Shown here: piece by piece, positions 54,620 to 64,000 of the stretch
How positions within the stretch are numbered: position 1 is the first letter of the stretch
Layout: every line of letters begins with the position of its first letter
Origin: Polynucleobacter sp. MWH-UH24A
Lineage (GTDB): Bacteria; Pseudomonadota; Gammaproteobacteria; Burkholderiales; Burkholderiaceae
Assembly (NCBI RefSeq): GCF_018687475.1
Contig: NZ_CP061292.1
Span: 930,001-994,000 of the forward strand
Direction: 5' to 3'
Length of the DNA stretch: 64,000 nucleotides
The notes under the pieces: model-generated
What the model was told of the DNA's origin: nothing
Databases searched by the model: none
What the model saw: only the letters and a program-made list of their open reading frames with translations
Translations under genes and position numbers: made by a program

Positions 54620-55420
54620 TCAGTTCTGGTCTAGGGCCTGGCGGATTTCTTGGATAAAGCGCTCGAGCACCTGTAACTCTTCCCCCTTTTTTGCTTCCTC
54701 AAGCAATTGCACGATGCGACTACCGATCACCACTGCATCGGCCGTTTTAGAAACCGCTTTCGCGCTCGCCGCATCCCGAATTCCAAAACCCACTGCAACA
54801 GGGATCGAGGTCTCTTGCCGAATTAAAGGCAACACACTCGCAACATCTTGGGTATTGAGGTTATTCGCTCCAGTGACCCCACGCAGCGAGACGTAATAGA
54901 TATAGCCCGCAGCAATTTGTGCTGCATGATGAATCCGCTCTTGATTTGAGGTGGGCGCCAACAAAAAGATCGGATCAATTCCTTCGCTACGCATTTGCTT
55001 TGCAAACTCTTCACATTCTTCAGGCGGATAATCCACAATTAATACCCCGTCGACACCCGCTGCGTTAGCAGCTTTTGCAAAGGCAGCATGGCCCATTTGC
55101 TCGACTGGATTAGCGTAACCCATCAACACAACGGGAGTGGTTTGATTCTTTTGTCGAAACTCCTGCACATTGCTTAAGCATTGCTTGAGTGTCACCCCTT
55201 GCGCAAGTGCACGCTCGGACGAGCGCTGAATTACCGGACCGTCAGCCATCGGGTCAGAGAATGGGACGCCAAGCTCAATAATATCGGCCCCACCTTTGAC
55301 TAAGGCATGCATCACATCCACCGTTAAGCCTGGATGGGGGTCGCCTGCCGTTACAAATGGGATCAGCCCCTTTTTATTCTTGGCCTTCAGACCAGCAAAT
55401 ACACCAGCAATCTTCGACAT
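54620..55420 (-). CDS. trpA: Tryptophan synthase alpha chain
   Basis: 266 residues, TIM barrel. The catalytic acids are in [19 protein letters not shown], with [11 protein letters not shown] and VAVGFGIRD later. It cleaves indole-3-glycerol phosphate and passes indole to TrpB. The frame extends upstream into trpB, but [12 protein letters not shown] at 55420 is the normal start, 4 bases after the trpB stop. Confidence 0.96.
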   Translation of the reverse strand: MSKIAGVFAGLKAKNKKGLIPFVTAGDPHPGLTVDVMHALVKGGADIIELGVPFSDPMADGPVIQRSSERALAQGVTLKQCLSNVQEFRQKNQTTPVVLMGYANPVEQMGHAAFAKAANAAGVDGVLIVDYPPEECEEFAKQMRSEGIDPIFLLAPTSNQERIHHAAQIAAGYIYYVSLRGVTGANNLNTQDVASVLPLIRQETSIPVAVGFGIRDAASAKAVSKTADAVVIGSRIVQLLEEAKKGEELQVLERFIQEIRQALDQN

Positions 55421-55424
55421 GAAC

Positions 55425-56618
55425 CTAGCCTTCCGAACCGGTTGCTTGTGCAACTGTATGCATGTCTTTATCGCCACGACCAGAGAGATTAATCAAAATG
55501 ACTTTGTCTTTGCTTAAGGTCGGTGCTAATTTGCAGGCATATGCTACTGCATGGGAAGACTCAAGCGCCGGAATAATACCTTCAATGCGGCAGCAATCGT
55601 GGAAGGCTTTTAAGGCATCGTCGTCGGAGATGGCAACGTACTCGGCTCGGCCAGAGTCTTTTAACCACGCATGCTCTGGCCCAACACCCGGGTAATCCAT
55701 CCCGGCGGATACCGAATGGGTCTCGGCAATTTGACCATTCTCATCTTGCAAGAGATAAGTGCGATTGCCATGAAGGACGCCTGGCTTACCAGCGCACAGC
55801 GCAGCAGAGTGATCGCCAGTCTTCATGCCACGACCTGCCGCTTCAACGCCCACTAGACGCACATTAGGCACATCAATATAAGGATAAAAAATACCCATGG
55901 CATTTGACCCACCGCCCACACACGCTAAGACATAGTCAGGCTGTCGGCCGATCATCTCCGGCATTTGAACTTTGCATTCGTCCCCGATCACACTCTGAAA
56001 ATCTCTAACCATCATGGGATAAGGATGTGGTCCCGCAACCGTGCCAATAATGTAAAAGGTGTTCTCGACATTCGTGACCCAATCGCGCATCGCTTCATTG
56101 AGTGCGTCTTTGAGGGTTTTGCTTCCGGACTCAACGGGAACCACTTTGGCACCGAGTAATTTCATGCGATAGACGTTTTGAGCCTGTCGCGCAACATCGA
56201 CTGAGCCTTGATAGACTGTGCAGTCCAAACCAAAGCGGGCACAGATGGTGGCGGTTGCTACACCGTGCTGCCCTGCACCGGTTTCAGCAATAATGCGTGG
56301 CTTACCCATGCGCTTGGCCAACATGGCTTGGCCAATCACATTATTAATCTTGTGAGCGCCAGTATGGTTTAAGTCTTCACGCTTGAGATAAATCTGCGCC
56401 CCACCCAATTGCTCACTTAAACGCTTGGCGTGATAGACGGGGGATGGGCGTCCGACAAAGTGCTTTAACTCGTAATGAAACTCTTCAATAAATGCAGGGT
56501 CGTGTTGATATTTTGCATACGCTTCTTTGAGCTCATTTAATGCATACATCAACGTTTCAGAGACAAAGATGCCGCCGTATGGACCAAAGTGGCCACGTTC
56601 ATCTGGTTTATCGTACAT
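55425..56618 (-). CDS. trpB: Tryptophan synthase beta chain
   Basis: 397 residues. The PLP Lys is in [11 protein letters not shown], followed by [13 protein letters not shown] and the phosphate loop [10 protein letters not shown]. It condenses indole with serine to give tryptophan. It lies 17 bases after trpF and 4 bases before trpA. Confidence 0.97.
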   Translation of the reverse strand: MYDKPDERGHFGPYGGIFVSETLMYALNELKEAYAKYQHDPAFIEEFHYELKHFVGRPSPVYHAKRLSEQLGGAQIYLKREDLNHTGAHKINNVIGQAMLAKRMGKPRIIAETGAGQHGVATATICARFGLDCTVYQGSVDVARQAQNVYRMKLLGAKVVPVESGSKTLKDALNEAMRDWVTNVENTFYIIGTVAGPHPYPMMVRDFQSVIGDECKVQMPEMIGRQPDYVLACVGGGSNAMGIFYPYIDVPNVRLVGVEAAGRGMKTGDHSAALCAGKPGVLHGNRTYLLQDENGQIAETHSVSAGMDYPGVGPEHAWLKDSGRAEYVAISDDDALKAFHDCCRIEGIIPALESSHAVAYACKLAPTLSKDKVILINLSGRGDKDMHTVAQATGSEG

Positions 56619-56635
56619 AGGAACCTCGACTTGGT

Positions 56636-57337
56636 TTAACGCTTAGCGTTAGGAATGACTGGTTGGTTTGGTTTGGTTTGGTCTGCGCTTCGAACCGCAT
56701 CCACAAACTGCCTGATTAATGCCGGGTCTTTCACCCCTTTACGAATCTCAACTCCGCTTGAGATATCAACCGCACAAGGGTGCAGACGAGCAATGGCCTC
56801 GCCAACGTTGTGCGAGTTCAACCCACCACTCAAAACGACCCGATGCGCGTTTACGTTTGCCCATGTGTTCGGTATAAGGTTCCAATTAAAGGCGGTACCA
56901 CTACCGCCGTAGCCGTCGACTAGTGCATCGAGCAAAAATCCGACAGCATCCCCATATTGTAGGGAAAATTCAGGGAAATTGAAGGACTGGCCAATTCGGG
57001 CTGCCTTGATCCAGGGCAAGCCCCCTGCTAGCCGTCGACATTGTTCTGGGGTCTCATCCCCATGAAATTGCCACAAAGTAATGGCTGCATTGGCCCGAAT
57101 CGCCTCCATTTGATTGGGGGTGGGATTAACCACCAGTCCCACCGCATCGGTTGAAGCAGGCAATTGGGTAATCAAGGTACCCGCGTCTTCTGGGCTGATC
57201 GCTCTGGGACTTTGGGGATAAAAGACAAAGCCTACCGCATCAACCCGAGCCGCCACCGCAGCTTCAATATCAGCGGGCGTACGTAGGCCGCAGATCTTAA
57301 TCCGGGTTTGAGTGGGTGTGTAAGCAAGTAAGCCCAT
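56636..57337 (-). CDS. trpF: Phosphoribosylanthranilate isomerase
   Basis: 233 residues. The catalytic Cys is in [11 protein letters not shown] near residue 16 and the catalytic Asp in [13 protein letters not shown] near 133; PQSPRAI is also present. The C-terminal tail carries a short DNA repeat of TTTGG (56667-56681 on the plus strand) that codes in part for QTKPNQP. It isomerises phosphoribosylanthranilate in tryptophan synthesis. It follows truA by 2 bases. Confidence 0.95.
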   Translation of the reverse strand: MGLLAYTPTQTRIKICGLRTPADIEAAVAARVDAVGFVFYPQSPRAISPEDAGTLITQLPASTDAVGLVVNPTPNQMEAIRANAAITLWQFHGDETPEQCRRLAGGLPWIKAARIGQSFNFPEFSLQYGDAVGFLLDALVDGYGGSGTAFNWNLIPNTWANVNAHRVVLSGGLNSHNVGEAIARLHPCAVDISSGVEIRKGVKDPALIRQFVDAVRSADQTKPNQPVIPNAKR

Positions 57338-57339
57338 GG

Positions 57340-58164
57340 TTAAGGTAGGAGCATAAGCTCTTTTGGAAAACCGGCATTGTGCAAATGCGGTGCTGGAATA
57401 TTAAATTCTTCTGGATAACCCACACGCACCAAGTACAGCCCATCGGGAGCAAAGGTTGGCGCTGCTAAATCCCGGTTTCGACCTGCAAGGACGGATTGCA
57501 TCCAATCACTGGGTTGCCGACCTTGGCCAATATGCAAAAGACTTCCCACAATATTGCGCACCATGTGATGCAAAAAGGCATTAGCCCTCACCTTCACGTA
57601 CACAAAGGGTTGTTGATCCACAATGGCGCATTCGTAAAGGTGCTTTACCGGGGTCTTGCTTTGACACTCTGACGCCCGAAACGATGAGAAATCATGTTCA
57701 CCCACCAAGTGCTGTGCTGCGGCTTGCATCTGCTTCATATCAAACCACTGGCCAGCTGGCAGCATGTGATAGCCATAGCGCTGATGCAAGATGGGTGAGC
57801 GTGTTGGTCCAGCCAGTAAGGCATAAAGGTAAGTGCGCTCATGGGCACTAAAGCGCGCATCAAAATCATTCTTCACGGGCTTAGCCCAGTTCACCACCAC
57901 ACTGGGGGGCAAGAAAGTATTGATCCCTCGTACCCAAGACCAATCATCCCGCACCACGTCGGTGTCAAAGTGCACAACTTGACCGAGGGCATGCACACCG
58001 GTATCGGTTCGACCCGCTGCAGTGGCCCTCACCGATTGCCCGTCACCAATAAACTGACCAATCGCCGATTCGAGTACAGCCTGAATAGTGGGTTGATTGG
58101 GTTGAACTTGCCACCCGCAATAGGCGCGGCCATCATACTGCACGCCTAAGGCAATTCGCATCAT
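57340..58164 (-). CDS. truA: tRNA pseudouridine(38-40) synthase TruA
   Basis: 274 residues. The catalytic Asp is in [27 protein letters not shown] and [14 protein letters not shown] are typical. It modifies uridines in the tRNA anticodon arm. It starts one base-pair after the fimV-like stop, within the fimV-truA-trpF run common in this order. Confidence 0.96.
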   Translation of the reverse strand: MMRIALGVQYDGRAYCGWQVQPNQPTIQAVLESAIGQFIGDGQSVRATAAGRTDTGVHALGQVVHFDTDVVRDDWSWVRGINTFLPPSVVVNWAKPVKNDFDARFSAHERTYLYALLAGPTRSPILHQRYGYHMLPAGQWFDMKQMQAAAQHLVGEHDFSSFRASECQSKTPVKHLYECAIVDQQPFVYVKVRANAFLHHMVRNIVGSLLHIGQGRQPSDWMQSVLAGRNRDLAAPTFAPDGLYLVRVGYPEEFNIPAPHLHNAGFPKELMLLP

Positions 58165-59538
58165 TTAATGGTCGTTGCGTTGATTGATCTCAGCCATCAG
58201 GCCACGAGCGGCAATGGTAATTTGCGGATCAACCTGACTGCTCACCAGCAGAATTTCCTCTAAGGCTTTGCGAGCTGCCTCAAAATCCTCAATGGTAATG
58301 TAGGCCTTTGCTAAATTGAGCTTTACCCGCAAGGCATCTGCATCGTGCTGCGCAGGGGTTGGGCTCAGATTTAAATCTAAGCTCGACAAGATGGCGGCCG
58401 CATTGGGAGGAATTGCGGCAGGGTTAGCAGATGCCATCGAGCCTGCATCGGCAACCGTGGTTTCACTAGGTTGTGATTCAGCACGGCGTGAGTAGCGCGC
58501 CAGCCACCAAAGCAGCAAGCCTGTGATCGCAGTTAAACCAAGACCTACGACTGCTGGGCCCCATTGATCCATGCCTGACTTCGGTAATGGCTGCTCACCT
58601 GCGTTCAAAGCCGCTTTGCGAGCCTCGAGGACTTTTTGCAAGTCGGCAATATTTTTCTCAAGCTCTGCAACGCGAGCTTTCGTTTGTGCCAAGGCCTTTT
58701 CTTGAGCAACGATCTCTTCGATATAGCGTCGCGTCTCGGCCTCATCGCCTGAGCCAGGACCAATGCGTAAGCGATCCTCTCCCGCTCCCGATGCTGCGCT
58801 AGGAGTTTGACTGACCGCTTTATTTGGGGACGTGCTTTGAGGGGATTCACCACGCTGCTCTCGCCAAGCCTGATTTGCTTCTTGTACAAATTCTTTTGCC
58901 TGTGCAGGTGTAATCGAACTTAATACGCTGGCATCCGGTTTATTTAACTGGGCGCCTGCTCGCAGACGATGAATACTCCCCCCAATGAATGCATCGGGAT
59001 TGGCCTTATACAAAGCAAGGAGGGTCTCATCTAAATCAGCATTGCCCAGCTGAGGCCTGATTTGCGAAGCAATCTCACTTAAACTTTGGCCGGGGCGCAC
59101 GGTAACCTTGTTAACATCGCCGACCATCAAGCTGTAGGTCTTGGCAACACCCCCATTACTCCACTTGAGCCCTAAGATGATGTCAATAAAGGGGTCGTTA
59201 TCAGCGTCAATCGGGCTCTCCGTCTCCACCACGATCAAAAATTGATCAGGCTGATTGCGCTTTAAGGTAATCGATGGCTTGTAATCCAAAATCCGAGGAG
59301 AAATACCAAGGCGTTCATATTCCGTCTTAGCCACCGGATCAATTGCTAATGACTCCATGTAAGGCTTATCCTCAGCCCCGGTTCGAACGGGAATCTCAGC
59401 CCGCAAAGCCTCTTTAGGCTTAGACAAAATAATGGGTGAGCCAAGCGTTACGGCTTGTGAACTTGGCACCATGAAAAAGATCACGATGGCCAGTACGAGC
59501 CAGTTAAAGAGAGTTTGCAGGACGCAACGCCAAGGCAT
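58165..59538 (-). CDS. FimV-like LysM/TPR membrane protein
   Basis: 457 residues: signal peptide (cut near A29), N-terminal FimV domain (VTLGSPIILSKPKEALRAEIPV), a LysM-like segment VRPGQSLSEIASQI, a coiled coil at about 270-315 (Lys/Glu/Ala-rich), a membrane helix at about 326-346 and a C-terminal TPR-like tail. This is the FimV layout in short form; Pseudomonas FimV is about twice as long. FimV binds peptidoglycan and organises polar proteins and type IV pili. It lies 13 bases after asd. Confidence 0.88.
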   Translation of the reverse strand: MPWRCVLQTLFNWLVLAIVIFFMVPSSQAVTLGSPIILSKPKEALRAEIPVRTGAEDKPYMESLAIDPVAKTEYERLGISPRILDYKPSITLKRNQPDQFLIVVETESPIDADNDPFIDIILGLKWSNGGVAKTYSLMVGDVNKVTVRPGQSLSEIASQIRPQLGNADLDETLLALYKANPDAFIGGSIHRLRAGAQLNKPDASVLSSITPAQAKEFVQEANQAWREQRGESPQSTSPNKAVSQTPSAASGAGEDRLRIGPGSGDEAETRRYIEEIVAQEKALAQTKARVAELEKNIADLQKVLEARKAALNAGEQPLPKSGMDQWGPAVVGLGLTAITGLLLWWLARYSRRAESQPSETTVADAGSMASANPAAIPPNAAAILSSLDLNLSPTPAQHDADALRVKLNLAKAYITIEDFEAARKALEEILLVSSQVDPQITIAARGLMAEINQRNDH

Positions 59539-59551
59539 TTCTGAATTGACC

Positions 59552-60715
59552 CTAGTGATTGATCAAAATACGCAGCATGCGACGTAATGGTTCAGCAGCA
59601 CCCCACAGCAACTGATCGCCAACCGTGAATGCGCCAAGATACTCCGGACCCATCGCTAATTTATGTAAACGCCCAATCGGAATGGTCATCGTGCCACTGA
59701 CCGCTGCGGGCGATAGCTCGCGCTCGGTGAGCTCGCGCTCATTGGGGACTACCTTGACCCACTGATTATCAGCCGCTAGCATCTTTTCAATCTCAGCAAG
59801 CGGAATATCCTTCTTTAACTTCACGGTTAAGCCTTGGGAGTGACAACGCATGGCGCCAACGCGCACACAAATGCCATCGATTGGAATGCTGCCCGGCGAC
59901 CGAAATGGCGGATTACCCATAATTTTGTTGCACTCCGCCCCCGCCTTCCACTCCTCTTTGGTTTGACCGTTTTCAACTGGCACATCAATCCATGGGATCA
60001 AACTACCTGCCAAAGCGGTGTTACGAAAGTTTGTTTTAGGGAACTCTGCCGATCGAATGGTCTGTGCAACCTTGCGATCAATATCCAAAATCCATGAAGC
60101 TGGATTAGCAAGTTCGCTGGCAACGCTGTGGTGCAAAGCGCCCATTTGTTCAAGCAGCTCGCGCATGTTCGCTGCCCCGGCACCTGATGCTGCCTGATAG
60201 GTCATCGCACTAATCCACTCAACCATCCCGCTTTTGAGCAATCCGCCCATTGCAAGCATCATCAAGCTAACGGTGCAATTACCGCCAATCCAGTTCTTGC
60301 CACCAGCATCCAAAGACGTATTAATCACCGGGCGATTAATGGGATCGAGCACAATCACTGCGTCATTTTCCATTCGCAGTGCGCTCGCTGCATCAATCCA
60401 ATGGCCCTGCCAACCCGCTGCTCGCAATTGGGGATAAATGGCTTTGGTGTAATCACCACCCTGACAGGTCAGAATCACATCGCAACGTGATAAGGCCTTT
60501 AGATCATTGGCATCTTGTAAACGGGTCTCGGATTTGGTGACCCGTTGACCATTAATCAACGGCACCTCACCACCCGCATTGCTGGTACTAAAGAAAATGG
60601 GTTCAATGTGGGCAAAGTCATTCTCGTCTTGCATGCGCTGCATCAACACGCTGCCAACCATGCCGCGCCAGCCAACTAAACCAACCAAAGGATTTACTAA
60701 AGGGGTATAAGCCAT
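59552..60715 (-). CDS. asd: Aspartate-semialdehyde dehydrogenase
   Basis: 387 residues, the longer Gram-negative type. NADP-binding [14 protein letters not shown] is near the start, the nucleophilic Cys in [15 protein letters not shown], and the general-base His in [16 protein letters not shown]. It makes aspartate semialdehyde for lysine, threonine and methionine. It follows leuB by 25 bases. Confidence 0.96.
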   Translation of the reverse strand: MAYTPLVNPLVGLVGWRGMVGSVLMQRMQDENDFAHIEPIFFSTSNAGGEVPLINGQRVTKSETRLQDANDLKALSRCDVILTCQGGDYTKAIYPQLRAAGWQGHWIDAASALRMENDAVIVLDPINRPVINTSLDAGGKNWIGGNCTVSLMMLAMGGLLKSGMVEWISAMTYQAASGAGAANMRELLEQMGALHHSVASELANPASWILDIDRKVAQTIRSAEFPKTNFRNTALAGSLIPWIDVPVENGQTKEEWKAGAECNKIMGNPPFRSPGSIPIDGICVRVGAMRCHSQGLTVKLKKDIPLAEIEKMLAADNQWVKVVPNERELTERELSPAAVSGTMTIPIGRLHKLAMGPEYLGAFTVGDQLLWGAAEPLRRMLRILINH

Positions 60716-60740
60716 ATCAAACTGTTCTATTCATTCATCA

Positions 60741-61814
60741 TTAACCAAGTGCTGCAACAACTGCGTCACCCATCTCGGAGGTGGATACACGTTTCATTCC
60801 AGCCGTATCAATATCGGCCGTACGATAGCCTTGAGCAAGTACTCTTTGCACGGCATTCTCGATACGCTCTGCCTCGCTTGCCATATTCAGTGAGAACCGC
60901 AACATCATGGCTGCCGACAAAATAGTAGCTAGGGGATTAGCAATATTCTTTCCTGCAATATCAGGTGCTGAACCATGACTTGGTTCATACAAACCTTTAT
61001 TGTTCTTATCAAGCGACGCCGAGGGCAACATCCCAATCGAGCCCGTGAGCATGGCAGCCTCATCCGACAAGATATCCCCAAATAAATTGCCCGTGACAAT
61101 CACATCAAAGGATTTGGGGGCACGCACCAATTGCATGGCGGCGTTATCGACATACATGTGGCTTAACTCCACATCGCTGTATTCCTTCGCAATGCGCGTG
61201 ATGACCTCCCGCCAGAGCTGCGAAGTTTCCAAGACATTGGACTTATCCACACTGCATACCTTGCGATTGCGCTTACGAGCAGCTGTAAAGGCCACATGCG
61301 CAATGCGCTCAATCTCGGGTTCGCTATAGCGCATGGTGTCAAAGCCCTCACGTGCTCCTGTAAAGAGACCATCAGGAGCATTACGAATACCCTTGGGTGA
61401 GCCAAAATAAATATCGCCATTGAGTTCCCGCACGATCAGAATATCAAGACCACCAACGATTTCTGGTTTTAAGCTTGAGGCGGCGGTTAACTCTTTGTAA
61501 CAAATTGCTGGGCGGAAATTAGCAAAAAGACCTAGGTGCTTGCGTAGACCTAAGATGGCTTGCTCAGGCCTTAACTCGCGCGCTAAGGTGTCGTACTTCC
61601 AGTCACCAACGGCGCCAAATAAAATGGCATCGGCTGCTTTAGCTAAATCAAGCGTGGCAGGTGGTAGTGGATGGCCTGCTACATCATAGGCAGCGCCCCC
61701 AACTGGAGCGGTTTCCAGCGCAAGAGGTAATCGGAGTGCTTCAAGAACTTTTACCGCTTGAGCAACAATTTCCGGGCCAATACCGTCGCCCGGTAGAACA
61801 GCAATCTTCATCAT
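60741..61814 (-). CDS. leuB: 3-isopropylmalate dehydrogenase
   Basis: 357 residues. The start [16 protein letters not shown] is typical, with [33 protein letters not shown] and [17 protein letters not shown] downstream. Two ATGs (61814 and 61811) are adjacent and either could be used. It oxidises and decarboxylates 3-isopropylmalate in leucine synthesis. It follows leuD by 50 bases. Confidence 0.96.
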   Translation of the reverse strand: MMKIAVLPGDGIGPEIVAQAVKVLEALRLPLALETAPVGGAAYDVAGHPLPPATLDLAKAADAILFGAVGDWKYDTLARELRPEQAILGLRKHLGLFANFRPAICYKELTAASSLKPEIVGGLDILIVRELNGDIYFGSPKGIRNAPDGLFTGAREGFDTMRYSEPEIERIAHVAFTAARKRNRKVCSVDKSNVLETSQLWREVITRIAKEYSDVELSHMYVDNAAMQLVRAPKSFDVIVTGNLFGDILSDEAAMLTGSIGMLPSASLDKNNKGLYEPSHGSAPDIAGKNIANPLATILSAAMMLRFSLNMASEAERIENAVQRVLAQGYRTADIDTAGMKRVSTSEMGDAVVAALG

Positions 61815-61864
61815 GAACCTTTATCTAATAGCGCTGGCCTACTCAGCGCCAGGATCGCGCCAGA

Positions 61865-62512
61865 TTACGGGAGCTGGGTCGCAAGCCATGGCATCCGCAA
61901 TAAGCGTTCTGCCTCAAAAGCTTTTATTTTATCGGCATGCCGTAAGGTCAGACCAATATCGTCTAAACCATTGAGTAAACAATACTTCCGAAATGGGGTG
62001 ACCTCAAAGCTGTAACGTCGCCCATCTGGGGCAATGACTTCCTGACGCTCAAGATCAATGGTCAACTGATAGCCCGAAAATGCCTTGGTCTCATTGAACA
62101 AATGATCAACCTCCTGCTCCGATAACACCACAGGTAAGAGACCATTCTTAAAGCAATTATTAAAGAAAATATCTGCAAAACTTGGGGCAATAATGGCTCG
62201 AAAGCCAAATTGCGATAAGGCCCAGGGTGCGTGCTCTCGAGAACTACCGCAACCAAAGTTCTTACGAGCAAGCAAAATACCAGCTCCTTGATAGCGCGCT
62301 TGATTTAGTACGAAGTCTGGATTTAGAGGCCGATTTGAGCAGTCTTGACCCGGCTCACCCTGATCCAAATACCGCCACTCATCAAATAGATTTTGACCGA
62401 AACCAGTTTTCTTAATCGATTTAAGAAACTGCTTCGGAATAATCGCGTCGGTATCGACATTCTCGCGATCCAATGGGGCGACTAGGCCTTGATAAACCGT
62501 AAATGCATCCAT
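61865..62512 (-). CDS. leuD: 3-isopropylmalate dehydratase small subunit
   Basis: 215 residues, full length. Typical stretches are [29 protein letters not shown] and [17 protein letters not shown]. It combines with LeuC to isomerise isopropylmalate. It lies 2 bases after the entericidin-like gene. Confidence 0.96.
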   Translation of the reverse strand: MDAFTVYQGLVAPLDRENVDTDAIIPKQFLKSIKKTGFGQNLFDEWRYLDQGEPGQDCSNRPLNPDFVLNQARYQGAGILLARKNFGCGSSREHAPWALSQFGFRAIIAPSFADIFFNNCFKNGLLPVVLSEQEVDHLFNETKAFSGYQLTIDLERQEVIAPDGRRYSFEVTPFRKYCLLNGLDDIGLTLRHADKIKAFEAERLLRMPWLATQLP

Positions 62513-62514
62513 AA

Positions 62515-62727
62515 TTAGTTCACTGGGGTGACGGTAACGTCTTTGTTGTTCGGACTTGTGCCCGGAGAATTAGAAGACTTCGGTGCAGTTTCCACGGGCT
62601 TAGCTTGTGGATCCATTTTCTTACCCATCTCCTGCAAATCTTTGCCCACACCGGTCCAGGTATTGGAACACGCTGTGAGCGTGATTGCAAAGAAAAGAAT
62701 TAATCCAGCGCGCATTGAAAAGTTCAT
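62515..62727 (-). CDS. Entericidin-like small lipoprotein
   Basis: 70 residues: a signal with the lipobox LTAC, then [18 protein letters not shown], which matches the entericidin EcnA/EcnB pattern, and a Pro/Ser/Asn-rich tail that is longer than in enteric proteins. It would be a membrane-anchored lipoprotein. It sits between leuC and leuD, 19 bases after leuC, a conserved placement in Burkholderiaceae. Confidence 0.85.
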   Translation of the reverse strand: MNFSMRAGLILFFAITLTACSNTWTGVGKDLQEMGKKMDPQAKPVETAPKSSNSPGTSPNNKDVTVTPVN

Positions 62728-62746
62728 ATTCAGATTCTAAGAAAGA

Positions 62747-64000
62747 TTAAGCGATCTTGCGCACATCCACAAAATGCCCCTCGATGGCCGCAGCTGCAGC
62801 CATTGCAGGACTAACCAAGTGCGTGCGACCACCCGCGCCCTGACGACCCTCAAAATTACGGTTGGAGGTCGAGGCGCAACGCTCTTCAGGCTCGAGGCGA
62901 TCGGCATTCATGGCAAGGCACATGGAGCAACCCGGCTCACGCCACTCAAAACCAGCAGCCTTAAAGACGCGATCAAGGCCTTCACGCTCAGCCTGGGCTT
63001 TCACCAAACCAGAGCCTGGCACCACCAGGGCTTGCTTCACATTGACTGCCACTTTCTTACCCAATCGCTCGACCACTTTAGCGGCAGCGCGCAGGTCTTC
63101 AATTCGGCTATTGGTGCATGAACCAATAAAGACTTTATCCAGATAAATCGTGTCAAGCGGTAAGTTGGGCTCTAGTCCCATGTATTGCAAAGCGCGCTCC
63201 ATCGCTTGACGTTTCACAGGATCACGCTCACGCTCTGGATCAGGCACGCGACTACCGATCGGTAAAACCATTTCGGGGGAGGTTCCCCAACTCACTTGCG
63301 GTGCAATCTCTTCTGCCCGTAACTCAACAATGCGATCAAAATGAGCGCCAGGGTCTGAATGCAAAGTGCGCCAATACTGCAAAGCTTGGCGCAAGGCTTC
63401 GCCCTTGGGGGCATAAGGACGACCTTGGATGTACTCAATGGTGGTTTCATCAACGGCTACTAGGCCGGCACGCGCACCTGCTTCGATCGCCATATTGCAA
63501 ATGGTCATGCGCCCTTCCATCGATAACTGACGAATGGCTTCACCAGCAAACTCCATGGTGTAGCCAGTGCCACCGGCAGTACCAATCTTGGCAATCACCG
63601 CCAAAATAATGTCTTTTGCAGTGCTACCAGGTTGCAAACGACCTTCAACCCGAACTAACATGTTCTTACTCTTTTTCATGAGCAAGGTTTGGGTTGCGAG
63701 CACATGCTCCACCTCGGATGTACCAATACCAAAAGCCAATGCTCCAAAAGCACCATGGGTGCTGGTATGAGAATCCCCGCACACCACGGTCATCCCAGGC
63801 AAGGTGGCGCCCTGCTCGGGGCCAATCACATGCACGATCCCTTGGCGTTGGTCATTCATTTTGTATTGGGTAATACCAAAGCGATCGCAATTTTGATCCA
63901 AGGTATCGACTTGTAACTTGGAGACGGGATCGGCAATGCCTTCAGAGCGGTCTGTGGTGGGCACATTGTGATCAGAGACTGCGAGGTTCGCTGAAATACG
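62747..64000 (-). CDS. leuC: 3-isopropylmalate dehydratase large subunit (N-terminus outside window)
   Basis: 417 residues are visible; the frame runs off the window end at base 64000, so the first roughly 50 residues are missing. Cluster Cys are in [16 protein letters not shown] and [32 protein letters not shown] is typical. The 4Fe-4S enzyme isomerises 2- to 3-isopropylmalate with LeuD. It heads the leuC-lipoprotein-leuD-leuB-asd run. Confidence 0.96.
   Translation of the reverse strand, partial: RISANLAVSDHNVPTTDRSEGIADPVSKLQVDTLDQNCDRFGITQYKMNDQRQGIVHVIGPEQGATLPGMTVVCGDSHTSTHGAFGALAFGIGTSEVEHVLATQTLLMKKSKNMLVRVEGRLQPGSTAKDIILAVIAKIGTAGGTGYTMEFAGEAIRQLSMEGRMTICNMAIEAGARAGLVAVDETTIEYIQGRPYAPKGEALRQALQYWRTLHSDPGAHFDRIVELRAEEIAPQVSWGTSPEMVLPIGSRVPDPERERDPVKRQAMERALQYMGLEPNLPLDTIYLDKVFIGSCTNSRIEDLRAAAKVVERLGKKVAVNVKQALVVPGSGLVKAQAEREGLDRVFKAAGFEWREPGCSMCLAMNADRLEPEERCASTSNRNFEGRQGAGGRTHLVSPAMAAAAAIEGHFVDVRKIA

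Noticed and set aside
1..64000. Mobile island carrying the sulfur genes
   Set aside because: No integrase, transposase, tRNA attachment site or direct-repeat boundary is visible, and codon use looks like that of neighbouring housekeeping genes. Gene gain cannot be excluded without comparison to relatives.

Overview
The window looks like chromosome of a small-genome freshwater betaproteobacterium of the family Burkholderiaceae, most like Polynucleobacter. The reasons are the moderate GC (close to half, by eye), short intergenic gaps, and the block leuC / entericidin-like lipoprotein / leuD / leuB / asd / fimV-like / truA / trpF / trpB / trpA / accD / folC / SPOR / cvpA / purF / metZ, whose order I know from that family. 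The genus is an inference from protein character and gene order; no rRNA gene is present to confirm it. I see no tRNA, rRNA, CRISPR array, transposase or prophage gene.

Layout. (1) 1-2663: the end of a two-subunit class I fumarase/tartrate dehydratase and a fumarate-reductase-like flavoprotein. (2) 2708-8023: an orphan Bug/TctC binding protein divergent from a five-gene set that reads as sulfolactate catabolism: an (S)-sulfolactate dehydrogenase-like enzyme, an (R)-sulfolactate dehydrogenase-like enzyme, both subunits of a sulfolactate sulfo-lyase, and a GntR/UTRA regulator. (3) 8020-12531: a three-subunit cytoplasm-facing molybdoenzyme of the SoeABC (sulfite-oxidising) type, convergent with region 2. 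(4) 12532-28396: a 31-residue small ORF, an HNH nuclease, then housekeeping genes (tatD, holB, tmk, mltG, ygfZ, selO, msrB, yciB, bolA, parvulin, gloA, an ABC-F protein). (5) 28468-32389: a yhhQ-msrP-msrQ-GGT operon. (6) 32485-36283: gcdH, then convergently selU, a thioesterase, a DUF2244 protein, phhB and a DUF442 sulfur transferase. (7) 36314-46334: three YeeE/YedE permeases, a cytochrome c, a periplasmic DsrE protein and a complete sox set (soxB, X, A, Z, Y, D, C) behind an ArsR-type regulator. (8) 46489-48244: modBC without modA. (9) 48245-64000: the metZ to leuC housekeeping block.

How it fits together. Two sulfur-oxidising routes lie about 25 kb apart. In the cytoplasm, sulfolactate would be racemised through sulfopyruvate and cleaved to pyruvate and sulfite, and the neighbouring SoeABC would oxidise that sulfite to sulfate, giving electrons to quinone. 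In the periplasm, the Sox complex would oxidise thiosulfate fully, because soxCD is present, with YeeE/YedE permeases, DsrE and DUF442 proteins handling sulfane sulfur. Three enzymes in the window (SoeA, SoxC, MsrP) need molybdenum cofactor, and modBC lies directly upstream of the sox regulator. The most interesting part is the combined sulfolactate/SoeABC island with its unusual regulator, followed by the extended sox cluster and the unassigned palindromes in its control regions.
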